NCBI RefSeq assembly: GCF_003096015.2
Contig: NZ_CP029185.2
Location: forward strand, 1,398,001-1,462,000
Origin: Limnobaculum parvum
GTDB lineage: Bacteria; Pseudomonadota; Gammaproteobacteria; Enterobacterales; Enterobacteriaceae
Direction of reading: 5' to 3'
Length of the DNA: 64,000 bases
Positions 1-9,036 of this stretch are shown here, in pieces. Every line of letters begins with the position of its first letter. Position 1 is the first letter of the stretch. The position numbers were made by a program, and so were the translations under genes. The notes beneath the pieces were generated by a model, which was given only the letters and a program-made list of their open reading frames with translations, made no database searches and was not told the origin of the DNA.

Positions 1-15
1 TTAGAAAAAGCCTGA
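1..15 (+). CDS. clpS: 3' end of clpS (partial)
   Basis: The first 15 bases read L-E-K-A-stop. E. coli ClpS, the N-end-rule adaptor of ClpAP, ends in the same residues, and clpS is the normal gene just before clpA. Only these codons lie inside the window. The call rests on this short match plus position, about 25 bases before the clpA start. Confidence 0.75.
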   Translation, partial: LEKA

Positions 16-40
16 AAAGGTCATTTATGTGGAGGTGCCC

Positions 41-2323
41 ATGCTTAATCAAGAACTGGAACTCAGTCTCAACATGGCGTTTGCTACAGCCAGGGAACAG
101 CGTCATGAATACCTGACCGTCGAGCATCTGTTGCTGGCGTTATTGAGCAATCCGGCAGCGAGAGAGGCACTTGAAGCCTGTCAGGTCGATATTGTCGCGT
201 TACACCATGAACTCGAGTCATTTATTGGACAGAATACCCCTCATTTAGCTGAGGGAAGTCCCGAGTCTGAAACTCAGCCAACCCTGAGCTTCCAGCGGGT
301 GCTGCAACGTGCGGTATTCCATGTCCAGTCATCTGGCAGAACTGAAGTCAGCGGCGCTAATGTGCTGGTGGCTATTTTTAGCGAACAAGAATCCCACGCG
401 GCCTATTTACTGCGTAAACATGATGTCAGCCGTTTAGATATTGTGAATTTTATCTCTCACGGTACCCGTAAAGACGGGGCACAGGATGACATTGGGCCAC
501 AAGGCTCGATCCCCAGTGAAGACGAACAAACCAGCGCGGAAGACCGCATGGATAACTTTACTTCCAATCTGAATCAATTAGCTCAGAACGGCAGTATTGA
601 TCCGCTGATTGGTCGGGAAATGGAGCTGGAACGTACCATTCAAGTGTTATGCCGCCGTCGTAAAAACAACCCGTTATTAGTTGGGGAGTCTGGCGTTGGT
701 AAAACGGCGATTGCCGAGGGGTTGGCATGGCGGATTGTTCAGGGCGATGTTCCTGAAGCGGTAGCAGATTGCACCGTGTATTCCCTAGATATTGGCTCAT
801 TACTGGCAGGTACAAAATACCGCGGTGATTTTGAAAAACGTTTCAAAGCGCTGCTGAAGCAGCTTGAAGCGGATAAAAACAGCATTCTGTTTATTGATGA
901 GATCCACACCATTATTGGTGCTGGTGCGGCCTCGGGTGGTCAGGTTGATGTAGCAAACCTAATTAAACCGATGCTTTCCAATGGACGTATTCGGGTGATG
1001 GGTTCGACTACCTACCAAGAATTTAGCAATATCTTTGAAAAGGATCGTGCGTTGGCACGCCGTTTCCAAAAAATTGATATTACCGAACCTACGGCAGAAG
1101 AGACAGTGCAAATTCTTACTGGGCTGAAGCCAAAGTATGAAAAGCATCATGATGTGCGCTATACGGCGAAGGCTATTCGCGCAGCGGTTGAGCTATCGGT
1201 GAAATATATTAACGATCGCCATTTGCCGGATAAAGCCATTGATGTTATCGATGAGGCCGGGGCTTATTGCCGGTTAATGCCTGCCAGCAAACGTAAGAAA
1301 ACGGTCAATGTCAGCGATATTGAAACCATTGTTGCACGTATTGCTCGTATCCCCGAAAAAACTGTTTCGGCTAACGATCGTACCGTGTTGAAGACGTTAG
1401 CAGAACGCATGGGAATGATGATTTTTGGTCAGGATAAGGCGATTAACGCTTTAACTGAAGCGATTAAAATGAGCCGTGCGGGATTAGGGGATGAGCGCAA
1501 ACCGGTAGGTTCGTTCTTGTTTGCTGGTCCGACCGGCGTGGGTAAAACCGAAGTTACCGTACAGTTAGCAAAAGCGCTGGGTGTTGAGCTGTTGCGTTTT
1601 GATATGTCTGAATACATGGAGCGCCACACCGTGAGCCGTCTGATTGGTGCGCCTCCTGGCTATGTAGGTTTTGATCAGGGTGGCTTGCTCACCGATGCGG
1701 TGATTAAACATCCTCACTCGGTGCTGCTGCTGGATGAAATTGAGAAGGCTCACCCAGATGTGTTTAACCTGTTATTGCAAGTTATGGATAACGGTACTCT
1801 GACGGATAATAATGGTCGTAAAGCAGATTTCCGTAATGTGATCTTGGTGATGACGACCAATGCAGGGGTTCAGGAAACTCAGAAAGAATCCATTGGCTTT
1901 AAGCGTCAGGATAATCAAACCGATGCGATGGGTGAGATTAAACGTTTGTTTACACCAGAATTCCGTAACCGTTTAGACGGTATCATTTGGTTTAACCATC
2001 TGTCTGTGGAAGTGATTCAACTGGTCGTAGACAAGTTCATTGTTGAACTGCAGGCGCAACTGGATGCCAAAGGTATTTCTCTGGAAGTCAGTCAAGATGC
2101 TCGCCACTGGTTAGCTGAAAAAGGCTACGACAAAGCGATGGGCGCCCGCCCAATGGCCAGAGCAATTCAGGAACATCTGAAGAAACCACTAACCAATGAA
2201 CTGTTGTTTGGTTCTTTAATGAATGGTGGTTCAGTCAGCGTAACGTTGGATGCTCAGGCAAATGGCTTGGCCTATCGGTTTGAGAAAATGAAGAAACCGA
2301 AAGTCGAGAAGGCCGTTCAGTAA
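41..2323 (+). CDS. clpA: ClpA, ATPase/unfoldase subunit of the ClpAP protease
   Basis: Cytoplasmic AAA+ unfoldase that threads substrates into the ClpP peptidase and takes N-end-rule substrates from ClpS. The 760-residue product has the N-terminal Clp repeat domain (about 1-145) and two AAA+ modules: Walker A GESGVGKT at 215-222 with Walker B FIDE at 284-287, and Walker A GPTGVGKT at 496-503 with LLDEIEKAH. An I-G-F tripeptide at 618-620 sits where E. coli ClpA has its IGL loop for docking ClpP. The frame is open from a GTG at 29, but the ATG at 41 has GGAGG at 31-35 and matches the E. coli start MLNQELELSLN. E. coli ClpA has 758 residues. The E. coli tRNA gene serW, normally after clpA, is absent here. 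Confidence 0.97.
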   Translation: MLNQELELSLNMAFATAREQRHEYLTVEHLLLALLSNPAAREALEACQVDIVALHHELESFIGQNTPHLAEGSPESETQPTLSFQRVLQRAVFHVQSSGRTEVSGANVLVAIFSEQESHAAYLLRKHDVSRLDIVNFISHGTRKDGAQDDIGPQGSIPSEDEQTSAEDRMDNFTSNLNQLAQNGSIDPLIGREMELERTIQVLCRRRKNNPLLVGESGVGKTAIAEGLAWRIVQGDVPEAVADCTVYSLDIGSLLAGTKYRGDFEKRFKALLKQLEADKNSILFIDEIHTIIGAGAASGGQVDVANLIKPMLSNGRIRVMGSTTYQEFSNIFEKDRALARRFQKIDITEPTAEETVQILTGLKPKYEKHHDVRYTAKAIRAAVELSVKYINDRHLPDKAIDVIDEAGAYCRLMPASKRKKTVNVSDIETIVARIARIPEKTVSANDRTVLKTLAERMGMMIFGQDKAINALTEAIKMSRAGLGDERKPVGSFLFAGPTGVGKTEVTVQLAKALGVELLRFDMSEYMERHTVSRLIGAPPGYVGFDQGGLLTDAVIKHPHSVLLLDEIEKAHPDVFNLLLQVMDNGTLTDNNGRKADFRNVILVMTTNAGVQETQKESIGFKRQDNQTDAMGEIKRLFTPEFRNRLDGIIWFNHLSVEVIQLVVDKFIVELQAQLDAKGISLEVSQDARHWLAEKGYDKAMGARPMARAIQEHLKKPLTNELLFGSLMNGGSVSVTLDAQANGLAYRFEKMKKPKVEKAVQ

Positions 2324-2335
2324 TCTATCAACCGT

Positions 2336-2367
2336 AAATAAAACGCCCTTGCCAACAGGTAAGGGCG
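2336..2367 (-). terminator. Rho-independent terminator of infA
   Basis: Bases 2344-2353 and 2358-2367 form a 10-bp stem with a 4-base loop. Read leftward it is followed by GTTTTATTT, a fair U-rich tail for infA. Read rightward there is no T run, so it serves clpA poorly. Confidence 0.7.
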
Positions 2368-2416
2368 CAGGAGATTAACTCCAACGGTTCCGCATGTTAG
2401 TGCAGAGTACCGTTTA

Positions 2417-2635
2417 TTAACGGCTACGGAAGATGATGCGGCCTTTGCTCAGGTCGTACGGGGTCAGTTCGACAGTGACTTTGTCACCCGTCAGAATGCG
2501 GATATAGTTTTTACGCATCTTACCGGAGATATGGGCTGTAACCACGTGACCATTTTCCAGTTCAACGCGGAACATTGTGTTAGGCAACGTATCTAAGATC
2601 GTGCCTTGCATTTCAATATTGTCTTCTTTGGCCAT
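2417..2635 (-). CDS. infA: Translation initiation factor IF-1
   Basis: A 72-residue single S1/OB-fold protein that binds the A site of the 30S subunit with IF-2 and IF-3 during initiation. The start MAKEDNIEMQG and end KGRIIFRSR are those of enterobacterial IF-1, and the length is exactly the family's. It is transcribed leftward, convergent with clpA, from its own promoter (2678-2706) to the terminator just past its stop. In E. coli serW lies between clpA and infA; this gap is only 93 bases and shows no cloverleaf. Confidence 0.98.
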   Translation of the reverse strand: MAKEDNIEMQGTILDTLPNTMFRVELENGHVVTAHISGKMRKNYIRILTGDKVTVELTPYDLSKGRIIFRSR

Positions 2636-2677
2636 CGAATCCTCTAGGTGTAACTACCTTAGTTTTTAACCGGCAAG

Positions 2678-2706
2678 ATAATGCCGAAAAACGAGCAAAG
2701 TGTAAA
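2678..2706 (-). promoter_or_regulatory. Candidate sigma-70 promoter of infA
   Basis: On the minus strand TTTACA (2706-2701), a 17-base spacer and CATTAT (2683-2678) lie about 45 bases before the infA start. The -35 matches 5 of 6 and the -10 matches 4 of 6 consensus bases with ideal spacing. A second TTCTTTACACT copy sits just upstream. Confidence 0.45.
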
Positions 2707-2775
2707 GAACAGAGTGTAAAGAAAAGCGGGTTAATCTGCTTTATGTTCACTCTGTTGGCTCATCATATGATGGTT

Positions 2776-3468
2776 TCAACGCAAATATTGAGGAGCCCAA
2801 CAGGCCGGAGAGAGTGGCTGTTGCCGTAATGTGTATAAAAATTGTAAATACTCTGAGCGAGGGATCTCGGTAGCTCCCAATGACTCAGTATGGGGATTTA
2901 AAATCTGACAGTCGATTAATTTACCACCATGGCGGGTAAAATGCTGGCAAAATACGTATAAAGCCAGTTTGGAAGCATTAGCTTGCCGACTAAACATCGA
3001 CTCACCACAAAATAGCGACCCTTGGTCAACGCCATACAACCCACCAATCAGTTCCTGCTGATCCCATACTTCAACAGAATGCGCTATTCCCTGTAAATAA
3101 AGCTGGATATAAGAATGCTGGATGGATGAGTCTATCCAAGTTCCTTCATCTCGCTCATTAGCACAGGCTTCAATAACCTGATGAAACGCCGTGTTTATCG
3201 TTACTCGCAGGGATGTCTTATTAATAAACTTCATCATGCTGCGACTGACATGTAACTGTTCTGGTACCAGAATGGCCCGCGGATCGGGTGACCACCACAA
3301 TATAGGATCATCCGGACTGAACCAAGGAAAAATACCATTATGATAAGCATTCAATAGCCTCTCAGGGGAGAGATCGCCACCCAGCGCCAGTAAACCATTG
3401 GGATCTTCCAGCGCATAGTCTACCGGTGGAAAATCGATTGAATCTGGTGATAGCTGAATCAGCGGCAT
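2776..3468 (-). CDS. aat: Leucyl/phenylalanyl-tRNA-protein transferase
   Basis: Adds Leu or Phe from aminoacyl-tRNA to proteins with N-terminal Arg or Lys, marking them for ClpS/ClpAP, so its place beside clpSA fits. The 230-residue product carries the family core: LLALGGDLSPERLL, GIFPWFS, WWSPDPRA, GESMFSR and GGKLIDCQ. The frame extends up to 3531, but homology begins at MPLIQLSPDSI, so the ATG at 3468 is preferred; its ribosome site is weak. The C-terminus is slightly shorter than in E. coli. The palindrome CATCATATGATG (2761-2772) lies just past the stop. Confidence 0.95.
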   Translation of the reverse strand: MPLIQLSPDSIDFPPVDYALEDPNGLLALGGDLSPERLLNAYHNGIFPWFSPDDPILWWSPDPRAILVPEQLHVSRSMMKFINKTSLRVTINTAFHQVIEACANERDEGTWIDSSIQHSYIQLYLQGIAHSVEVWDQQELIGGLYGVDQGSLFCGESMFSRQANASKLALYVFCQHFTRHGGKLIDCQILNPHTESLGATEIPRSEYLQFLYTLRQQPLSPACWAPQYLR

Positions 3469-3614
3469 AATAATGTATAACCTATCAAAATTATCTCTCA
3501 GGATAATTATCAGACAAATAACGACGGACACTATTCTAGCAGAATTGGGGGGGAGATAGGATAAATAGATTAGGGGTGGGATAAATGCCTAACGTCACTA
3601 TTAATCAGCCATTG

Positions 3615-3620
3615 TATAAT
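3615..3620 (+). promoter_or_regulatory. Perfect -10 hexamer before the glycosidase-like gene
   Basis: TATAAT lies about 80 bases before the start at 3702. No convincing -35 is seen at the usual distance, so this is only a candidate. Confidence 0.35.
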
Positions 3621-3701
3621 ATTAGTCAGGAACAGGTTGTCACCCATAATGCAGTGACGTAATAGCATGAGGGGGCGAGGCACCGGAACAGAGGGTATCT
3701 G

Positions 3702-4421
3702 ATGGGATTGCAACATAAATGGGTTCAGGGGCTGAGCGTGGTTTTTTTATTGGCGGTAGCCCATTCAGCTCGTGCTAGTGTGGAACCAGTGATGTCCACC
3801 TATATGCCAAACCTGACGATTGAAACCATCCGAATGTATTGGCTAAAAGATGATGGTACGCCTTATAAGACTATAAATAGCCTGCTGGATACGCAGGGAA
3901 AAACGCGTCAAATCCATATGGCAATAAATGGTGGGATTTACAGCAAAAGCTATCAGCCAGAAGGATTGTATATCGAGCAGGGAAAAGTCCTGAGTAAGCT
4001 TAATCGACAAGAAGGAACCGGTAATTTTTTCATTCGACCCGGCGGCGTGTTTTCTGTGCGTAACGGCAATGCGCGTATTGATACTCTGGATAAATTTCGT
4101 TTAACGCCGATGCCTGATTTTGCCGTGCAGTCAGGCCCAATATTAATTAATCAGGGTGTGGTTAATAATAAATTTAGCCACTCTTCTGAATCAAGAAAGA
4201 TTCGCCACGGCGTTGGGATAACGAATAAAGGACAGGTTGTGTTTTTACTCAGCAATCAGGCAATGAGTTTTTATGATTTTACCCAATATGCTCGCGATCG
4301 GTTAAAGATAACGGATTTGCTCTATCTGGATGGCACCATTTCTACAATGTATACCCCTGAGTCACCGGTGTATTACCAACATTATCCTTATGTAACGATG
4401 ATTACGGTTGAAGCAAAATAA
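3702..4421 (+). CDS. Exported phosphodiester glycosidase-like protein (DUF2233/NAGPA family)
   Basis: A 239-residue protein with a signal peptide (cleavage probably after ARA, residue 25), so likely periplasmic. It carries the family landmarks: INGGIY, an EGLYIEQGK segment, SGNFF-like TGNFFIRPGGVF, QSGPILI and YLDGTISTMY. This is the fold of the lysosomal uncovering enzyme NAGPA and of E. coli YigE; the natural bacterial substrate is unknown. Start: ATG with GAGGG six bases upstream. It lies alone between leftward aat and leftward cydC, where E. coli has no gene, so it is an insertion relative to that gene order. The family call is firm; the substrate is not. Confidence 0.85.
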   Translation: MGLQHKWVQGLSVVFLLAVAHSARASVEPVMSTYMPNLTIETIRMYWLKDDGTPYKTINSLLDTQGKTRQIHMAINGGIYSKSYQPEGLYIEQGKVLSKLNRQEGTGNFFIRPGGVFSVRNGNARIDTLDKFRLTPMPDFAVQSGPILINQGVVNNKFSHSSESRKIRHGVGITNKGQVVFLLSNQAMSFYDFTQYARDRLKITDLLYLDGTISTMYTPESPVYYQHYPYVTMITVEAK

Positions 4422-4457
4422 TTCCCCGGTTAGTTCACCGGGGAATGAGGGAGGGAA

Positions 4458-6173
4458 TTACCGCTGGTGGAAACGGTAATATTGGCCTTGTTGCTCCAAT
4501 AGAGATTGGTGCGTTCCCTGTTCAATAAATTGACCAGCATCCATCACATAGATTTGATTCATTCGCTCTAATCCTGACAGGCGATGGGTTATCAGAATAA
4601 CGCTCTTATGCTGACAGTGTTCTTTTAGCAGCGTCAGAATTTGGTGTTCTGTATTGGCATCGAGTCCTTCGGTGGGTTCATCTAGCAGGATTAGCGGCGC
4701 TTTATGTAGTAACACGCGGGCTAAACCAATACGGCGTTGTTCACCGCCAGAGATTTGTCTGCCGCCTTCACCTATCCATCCATTGAGTCCATCTTGTTCC
4801 AGTAAGGTAGTCAGTCCTACTTTTATCAGGGCTGACGTGAGTTGTTCATCATTGGCATCAGGGGCTGCCAATAATAAATTGTCACGTAACGTAGCGCTAA
4901 AAATATGTACACGCTGCGTGACCACCACCATCATGTCTCGAAGCGTGGCCTCATCGTAGTCAGCCAAGAGACGATCGTTTAGGCGGATAGAACCTTGTTG
5001 TGGATCCCAAGCGCGGGTCAATAGCTGAAGCAGGGTAGACTTTCCGCAGCCGGTACGGCCGAGCAGGGCAATATGCTCACCGGGTTGCAGATTCAGTGAA
5101 ATATTATTTATCGCTGGGAACGGCTGTTTTTCATAGGTGAAGCTTACACCATCTAATGACAATGCAGCATGCTCAGTAAAAGCCGTCTGATGGCGTGGGA
5201 AGGTGACTTCTGGTTTTTGTTCAATTAACTGATTGACGCGTTCAGCGGAGGCCATTACTTGACCTAAATGCTGGAAGGCACCAGCAACAGGGGCTAGCGC
5301 CTCAAATGCAGCCAGAGAAATAAATACGAATAGCGCGATGAGTGCGCCTGGCTGAGGATTATCACCTACACCGCCGGCGGCTAGCCAGAGGATCAGAACA
5401 AATGTTAATCCAGATACCACAATCATCAGGGACTGGGATGACCCGGCTAATGAGGCCTGTTGTTTCTGACGTTCTAACCAGCGAAGCTCAATAGCATCCA
5501 GCTTTTGGCGAAATGCGGTTAGAGCACCAAAAATAACCAGCTCAGACTGCCCCTGTAGCCATGAAGTGAGTTGCCCACGGTAGTCACTACGTAATGCGGT
5601 TAAATCAGCACCAATAGGCTTACCTGCGCGATAAAAAATAGCAGGAATGGCAAACAGTAATACCAGCATGATCAGACCAAGGGTGAAGGCCAGTGAGATA
5701 TCGAGCCAACTCAAACCAAACGTCACGACCATAATCACGATAATAGCGCTGACCAAGGGGGAGATAAGCCTCAGGTAGAGATGGTCAAGGGTTTCTACAT
5801 CCGCGACCAGTCGGTTAAGCAATTCCGCCTGACGGAAACGGGCAATACCGGCCGGAGAGAGCGGCATCAGCTTTTTAAAAGTGAAAGTCCGAAGGTGAGC
5901 CAATACCCGAAATGTGGCATCGTGGCTGACTAAACGCTCTGCGTAACGGCCTGCGGTACGGATAATCGCGGAGCCGCGAACCCCCGCAGCCGGTAGCATG
6001 TAGTTAAACAGAATACCGGCAATGCCAGCCAGTGCCGATGCTGCCAAAAACCATCCTGATAAAGTCAGGAGGCCTACGCTGGCTAAAATAGTGACGATCG
6101 CCAGTATAATCCCCAAAGAGAGACGAAACCAATGGCGGCGATATAAGGCTAAAAAAGGTAATAATGATTTCAT
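4458..6173 (-). CDS. cydC: CydC, subunit of the heterodimeric CydDC cysteine/glutathione ABC exporter
   Basis: A half-transporter fusion of 571 residues. An N-terminal six-helix membrane domain (to about 310) is followed by an ABC ATPase with Walker A GRTGCGKST, signature ISGGEQRR and Walker B LILLDEPTEGLD. With CydD it exports cysteine and glutathione to the periplasm and is needed for assembly of cytochrome bd oxidase. The ATG follows the cydD stop after 2 bases, and the GGAGGT ribosome site is inside the end of cydD, so the two are co-translated. E. coli CydC has 573 residues. Confidence 0.96.
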   Translation of the reverse strand: MKSLLPFLALYRRHWFRLSLGIILAIVTILASVGLLTLSGWFLAASALAGIAGILFNYMLPAAGVRGSAIIRTAGRYAERLVSHDATFRVLAHLRTFTFKKLMPLSPAGIARFRQAELLNRLVADVETLDHLYLRLISPLVSAIIVIMVVTFGLSWLDISLAFTLGLIMLVLLFAIPAIFYRAGKPIGADLTALRSDYRGQLTSWLQGQSELVIFGALTAFRQKLDAIELRWLERQKQQASLAGSSQSLMIVVSGLTFVLILWLAAGGVGDNPQPGALIALFVFISLAAFEALAPVAGAFQHLGQVMASAERVNQLIEQKPEVTFPRHQTAFTEHAALSLDGVSFTYEKQPFPAINNISLNLQPGEHIALLGRTGCGKSTLLQLLTRAWDPQQGSIRLNDRLLADYDEATLRDMMVVVTQRVHIFSATLRDNLLLAAPDANDEQLTSALIKVGLTTLLEQDGLNGWIGEGGRQISGGEQRRIGLARVLLHKAPLILLDEPTEGLDANTEHQILTLLKEHCQHKSVILITHRLSGLERMNQIYVMDAGQFIEQGTHQSLLEQQGQYYRFHQR

Positions 6174-6175
6174 TT

Positions 6176-7954
6176 TCAGACCTCCGAATTTCGGTTGGAC
6201 ATGAGAGCTGAAAAAGCGCCACCGGATTGGCTAAGCGTCATAAAATCTCCCCGTTCAACGATTTCGCCTTTATCCATGACCCATATCTGATCGTAACCTT
6301 CAAGATCTTCAAGACGATGGGTGACTAACAGCGTGGTCTGGTGGGATGAGGCTTCATTTAAGGTACTCATAACCAGACGCTCACTATTGGCATCCAGACT
6401 GGCGGTAGGTTCATCTAACAGTAATAAGAGGCAGGGAGACAGCAGTGCCCGTGCTACGGCAACTCGCTGCGCTTGACCGACGGATAGTCTGGCTGCGTGA
6501 TCACCGATAACCGTATCTAGTCCATCGGGAAGCTGTGACACAAATTCATCAATATAGGCACGCTGCATTGCTAGCTTTAATGCATCTTCTGATGCCTGAG
6601 GATTAGACAACAAAATATTGCTGCGTAGCGTTTGCTCTGGTAGATGAGGGTTTTGACCAACCCAACTGAGATGGGTACGCCATGAGGTTGGGCGCAAGTG
6701 ATTTAACTCAGTGTCATTTATCGTGATCGAACCCTGATAGGGTAAAAAACCTAACAATAAATTAAGCAGAGAACTCTTACCTGCGCCGCTGTGGCCGACA
6801 ATCGCAATACGCTGATTGGCCGTTAGTATAAAATTGAGTGGGCCAGCTAGGCTTTTTCCTTGGGGAGAGAGAATGTACAGGTCTGTTGCCTTGATAGTGA
6901 CCCGATCGCATGATGCTAATTCTTGAGTACCTTCACCGTTAGATTGGGATGACTCAGATAACAGGAAAGTCTGTAGTGATTCCGCAGCACCAATGGCCTG
7001 AGCTTTAGCATGATAATAGGTTCCCAGATCCCGTAGTGGTTGAAAGAACTCAGGTGCCAGAATTAACACTAAAAATCCGGCAAATAGCGTAACCGGTAGA
7101 CCATATGAACCAAAATTCAGCTCACCCAAATAAGAGAAACCAAAATAGACTGCGGCAACCGCAATAGAAACAGAAGCAAAAAACTCTAAAACTGCGGAAG
7201 AGAGGAAGGCCAGCTTTAGTACATCCATAGTGCGGGAACGGAAGTTTTCCGATGCCTGAGCAATTTGCTCGGTTTCTGCCTCTGCACGGTGGAATAATCT
7301 TAAGGTGTCCAGTCCCTTTAAGCGGTCAAGAAAGTTACCGCTTAAGCGTGCCAGAGCAAGGAAGTTCCGCCGGTTAGCATCGGCCGCCCCCATGCCAACC
7401 AATGCCATAAATACAGGAATTAGCGGGGCGGTAGTGAGCAAAATTAGGCCAGCAGTCCAGTTTATAGGGAATACTGCTGCCAAAATTAACAGTGGAATCA
7501 TCACGGCTAACATCATTTGGGGTTGATAGCGGGAATAGAAATCCTGCATATCTTCAATTTGTTCCAGAATCATCGTAGCCCAACTCCCCGCAGGTTTGCC
7601 CTGAATCCAGGCAGGGCCAAGTTGCTCAAGACGATTTAACACCTGACGGCGTATGTGTTGGCGTATTGCCGCGCCATACCTAAAACCAACGCGTTCTCTA
7701 AACCAAGCCAGTATCGCACGTAATACAATGGTAACCACGAGCATCAGGAAATTGTTGAGTAACGCATTGCGGGAAATATTCTCGATAATCAGAGAGTGCA
7801 GCAGGGTTGCCAGTAACCAGGCCTGTGCAATGATTAACAATCCGCCGAGTAGTCCTAACAGGGTTGATATCCTTAACCAGCGCTGAGCCAGAATACCCTG
7901 AGACTTTAACCAACGTGTTAACTCACGTTGCCGTACCTTATTCATATTAGACAT
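6176..7954 (-). CDS. cydD: CydD, subunit of the heterodimeric CydDC cysteine/glutathione ABC exporter
   Basis: 592 residues: membrane domain then ATPase with Walker A GHSGAGKSS, signature LSVGQAQR and Walker B LLLLDEPTASLD. The motif PAGSWATMILEQIEDM is typical of CydD. It is first in the cydDC pair and transcribed leftward, away from the trxB terminator. Two in-frame ATGs are possible: 7954 and 7945. The second begins MNKVRQRELTRW, which aligns with the E. coli start. Neither has a clear ribosome site, so the outer one is given. Confidence 0.95.
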   Translation of the reverse strand: MSNMNKVRQRELTRWLKSQGILAQRWLRISTLLGLLGGLLIIAQAWLLATLLHSLIIENISRNALLNNFLMLVVTIVLRAILAWFRERVGFRYGAAIRQHIRRQVLNRLEQLGPAWIQGKPAGSWATMILEQIEDMQDFYSRYQPQMMLAVMIPLLILAAVFPINWTAGLILLTTAPLIPVFMALVGMGAADANRRNFLALARLSGNFLDRLKGLDTLRLFHRAEAETEQIAQASENFRSRTMDVLKLAFLSSAVLEFFASVSIAVAAVYFGFSYLGELNFGSYGLPVTLFAGFLVLILAPEFFQPLRDLGTYYHAKAQAIGAAESLQTFLLSESSQSNGEGTQELASCDRVTIKATDLYILSPQGKSLAGPLNFILTANQRIAIVGHSGAGKSSLLNLLLGFLPYQGSITINDTELNHLRPTSWRTHLSWVGQNPHLPEQTLRSNILLSNPQASEDALKLAMQRAYIDEFVSQLPDGLDTVIGDHAARLSVGQAQRVAVARALLSPCLLLLLDEPTASLDANSERLVMSTLNEASSHQTTLLVTHRLEDLEGYDQIWVMDKGEIVERGDFMTLSQSGGAFSALMSNRNSEV

Positions 7955-7989
7955 AAAATGTACTGGTTCTGATAACTGAAGTTGGGTTT

Positions 7990-8008
7990 AGGATACCATT
8001 AGTATCCT
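7990..8008. repeat. Perfect inverted repeat before cydD
   Basis: AGGATAC (7990-7996), five bases, then GTATCCT (8002-8008). It lies 36-54 bases before the outer cydD start, between that gene and the trxB terminator. It could be an operator or a small hairpin; I know of no regulator with this half-site. Confidence 0.5.
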
Positions 8009-8010
8009 CA

Positions 8011-8038
8011 AAACAAGAAGGCGGCCACTAGCCGCCTT
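8011..8038 (-). terminator. Rho-independent terminator of trxB
   Basis: AAGGCGGC (8018-8025) and GCCGCCTT (8031-8038) form an 8-bp GC-rich stem with a 5-base loop. Read leftward it is followed by CTTGTTTTGAG, a short U-rich tail 40 bases past the trxB stop. Confidence 0.75.
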
Positions 8039-8076
8039 GTTATGTTGTGTCACACTTTCAGAGCGTGCAATAGCTA

Positions 8077-9036
8077 TTAATTGTTATTTAATGTCTCAAG
8101 ATAGCGTTCTGCATCCAATGCAGCCATGCAACCACTGCCGGCAGAAGTGATTGCTTGACGATAGATATCATCAGCAACATCACCCGCAGCAAACACACCG
8201 GGAATGCTGGTTTGAGTCGCATTACCGTGACTACCCGAGTGCACTTTTAGATAACCATCCTTCAGTTCCAGTTGGCCAGCAAAGACCTCTGTATTTGGAC
8301 GATGGCCGATAGCAATGAACACACCGGTTAGGGTTAACTCTTCGGTAACTTGAGTTTTGACGTCTTTCAGACGAACGCCAGTAACGCCCATATCATCACC
8401 CAATACTTCATCCAACGTTCTGTCAGTATGCAGAATAATGTTGCCGTGACGAACTTTTTCCATCATACGGTCAATTAGAATCTTTTCTGCTCTAAAGCTG
8501 TCTCGGCGATGAATCAGATGAACCTCTGCGGCGATGTTGGAAAGATATAGCGCCTCTTCAACGGCGGTGTTACCACCACCAACAACGGCCACTTTTTGGT
8601 TACGATAAAAGAAGCCATCGCAGGTTGCACAGGCTGAAACGCCACGACCTTTAAATACGTCTTCTGAAGGCAAACCCAAATATTGGGCGGAAGCCCCGGT
8701 AGCAATAATCAATGCGTCACAGGTGTACTCTTCACTATCGCCGAATAAATGAAAAGGTCGGGTTTGTAAATCAACACGATTAATGTGGTCGATAATCACT
8801 TCAGTATTAAACTTCAGCGCATGTTCACGCATGCGATCCATCAATGCGGGGCCGGTTAAACCTTCAGCATCGCCGGGCCAGTTTTCAACATCGGTTGTTG
8901 TGGTTAATTGTCCACCCTGTTCAATACCGGTAATGAGTACAGGATTAAGGTTTGCCCGGGCACCATAGACGGCGGCGGTATAACCAGCAGGACCAGAACC
9001 TAAAATAAGTAATTTACAATGTTTGGCCATGGCCAT
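8077..9036 (-). CDS. trxB: Thioredoxin reductase
   Basis: FAD flavoenzyme that passes electrons from NADPH to thioredoxin in the cytoplasm. The 319-residue product has the FAD motif GSGPAGYTAAVYGARA near the N-terminus, the redox-active CATC (Cys136, Cys139), the NADPH-binding VVGGGNTAVEEA and the C-terminal GVFAAGDVADDIYRQ. Start: MAMAKH at 9036 aligns in length with E. coli, but the GAGG ribosome site is only 4 bases from it; the ATG at 9030 would have better spacing. It sits next to cydDC and divergent from lrp, as in E. coli. Confidence 0.97.
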   Translation of the reverse strand: MAMAKHCKLLILGSGPAGYTAAVYGARANLNPVLITGIEQGGQLTTTTDVENWPGDAEGLTGPALMDRMREHALKFNTEVIIDHINRVDLQTRPFHLFGDSEEYTCDALIIATGASAQYLGLPSEDVFKGRGVSACATCDGFFYRNQKVAVVGGGNTAVEEALYLSNIAAEVHLIHRRDSFRAEKILIDRMMEKVRHGNIILHTDRTLDEVLGDDMGVTGVRLKDVKTQVTEELTLTGVFIAIGHRPNTEVFAGQLELKDGYLKVHSGSHGNATQTSIPGVFAAGDVADDIYRQAITSAGSGCMAALDAERYLETLNNN

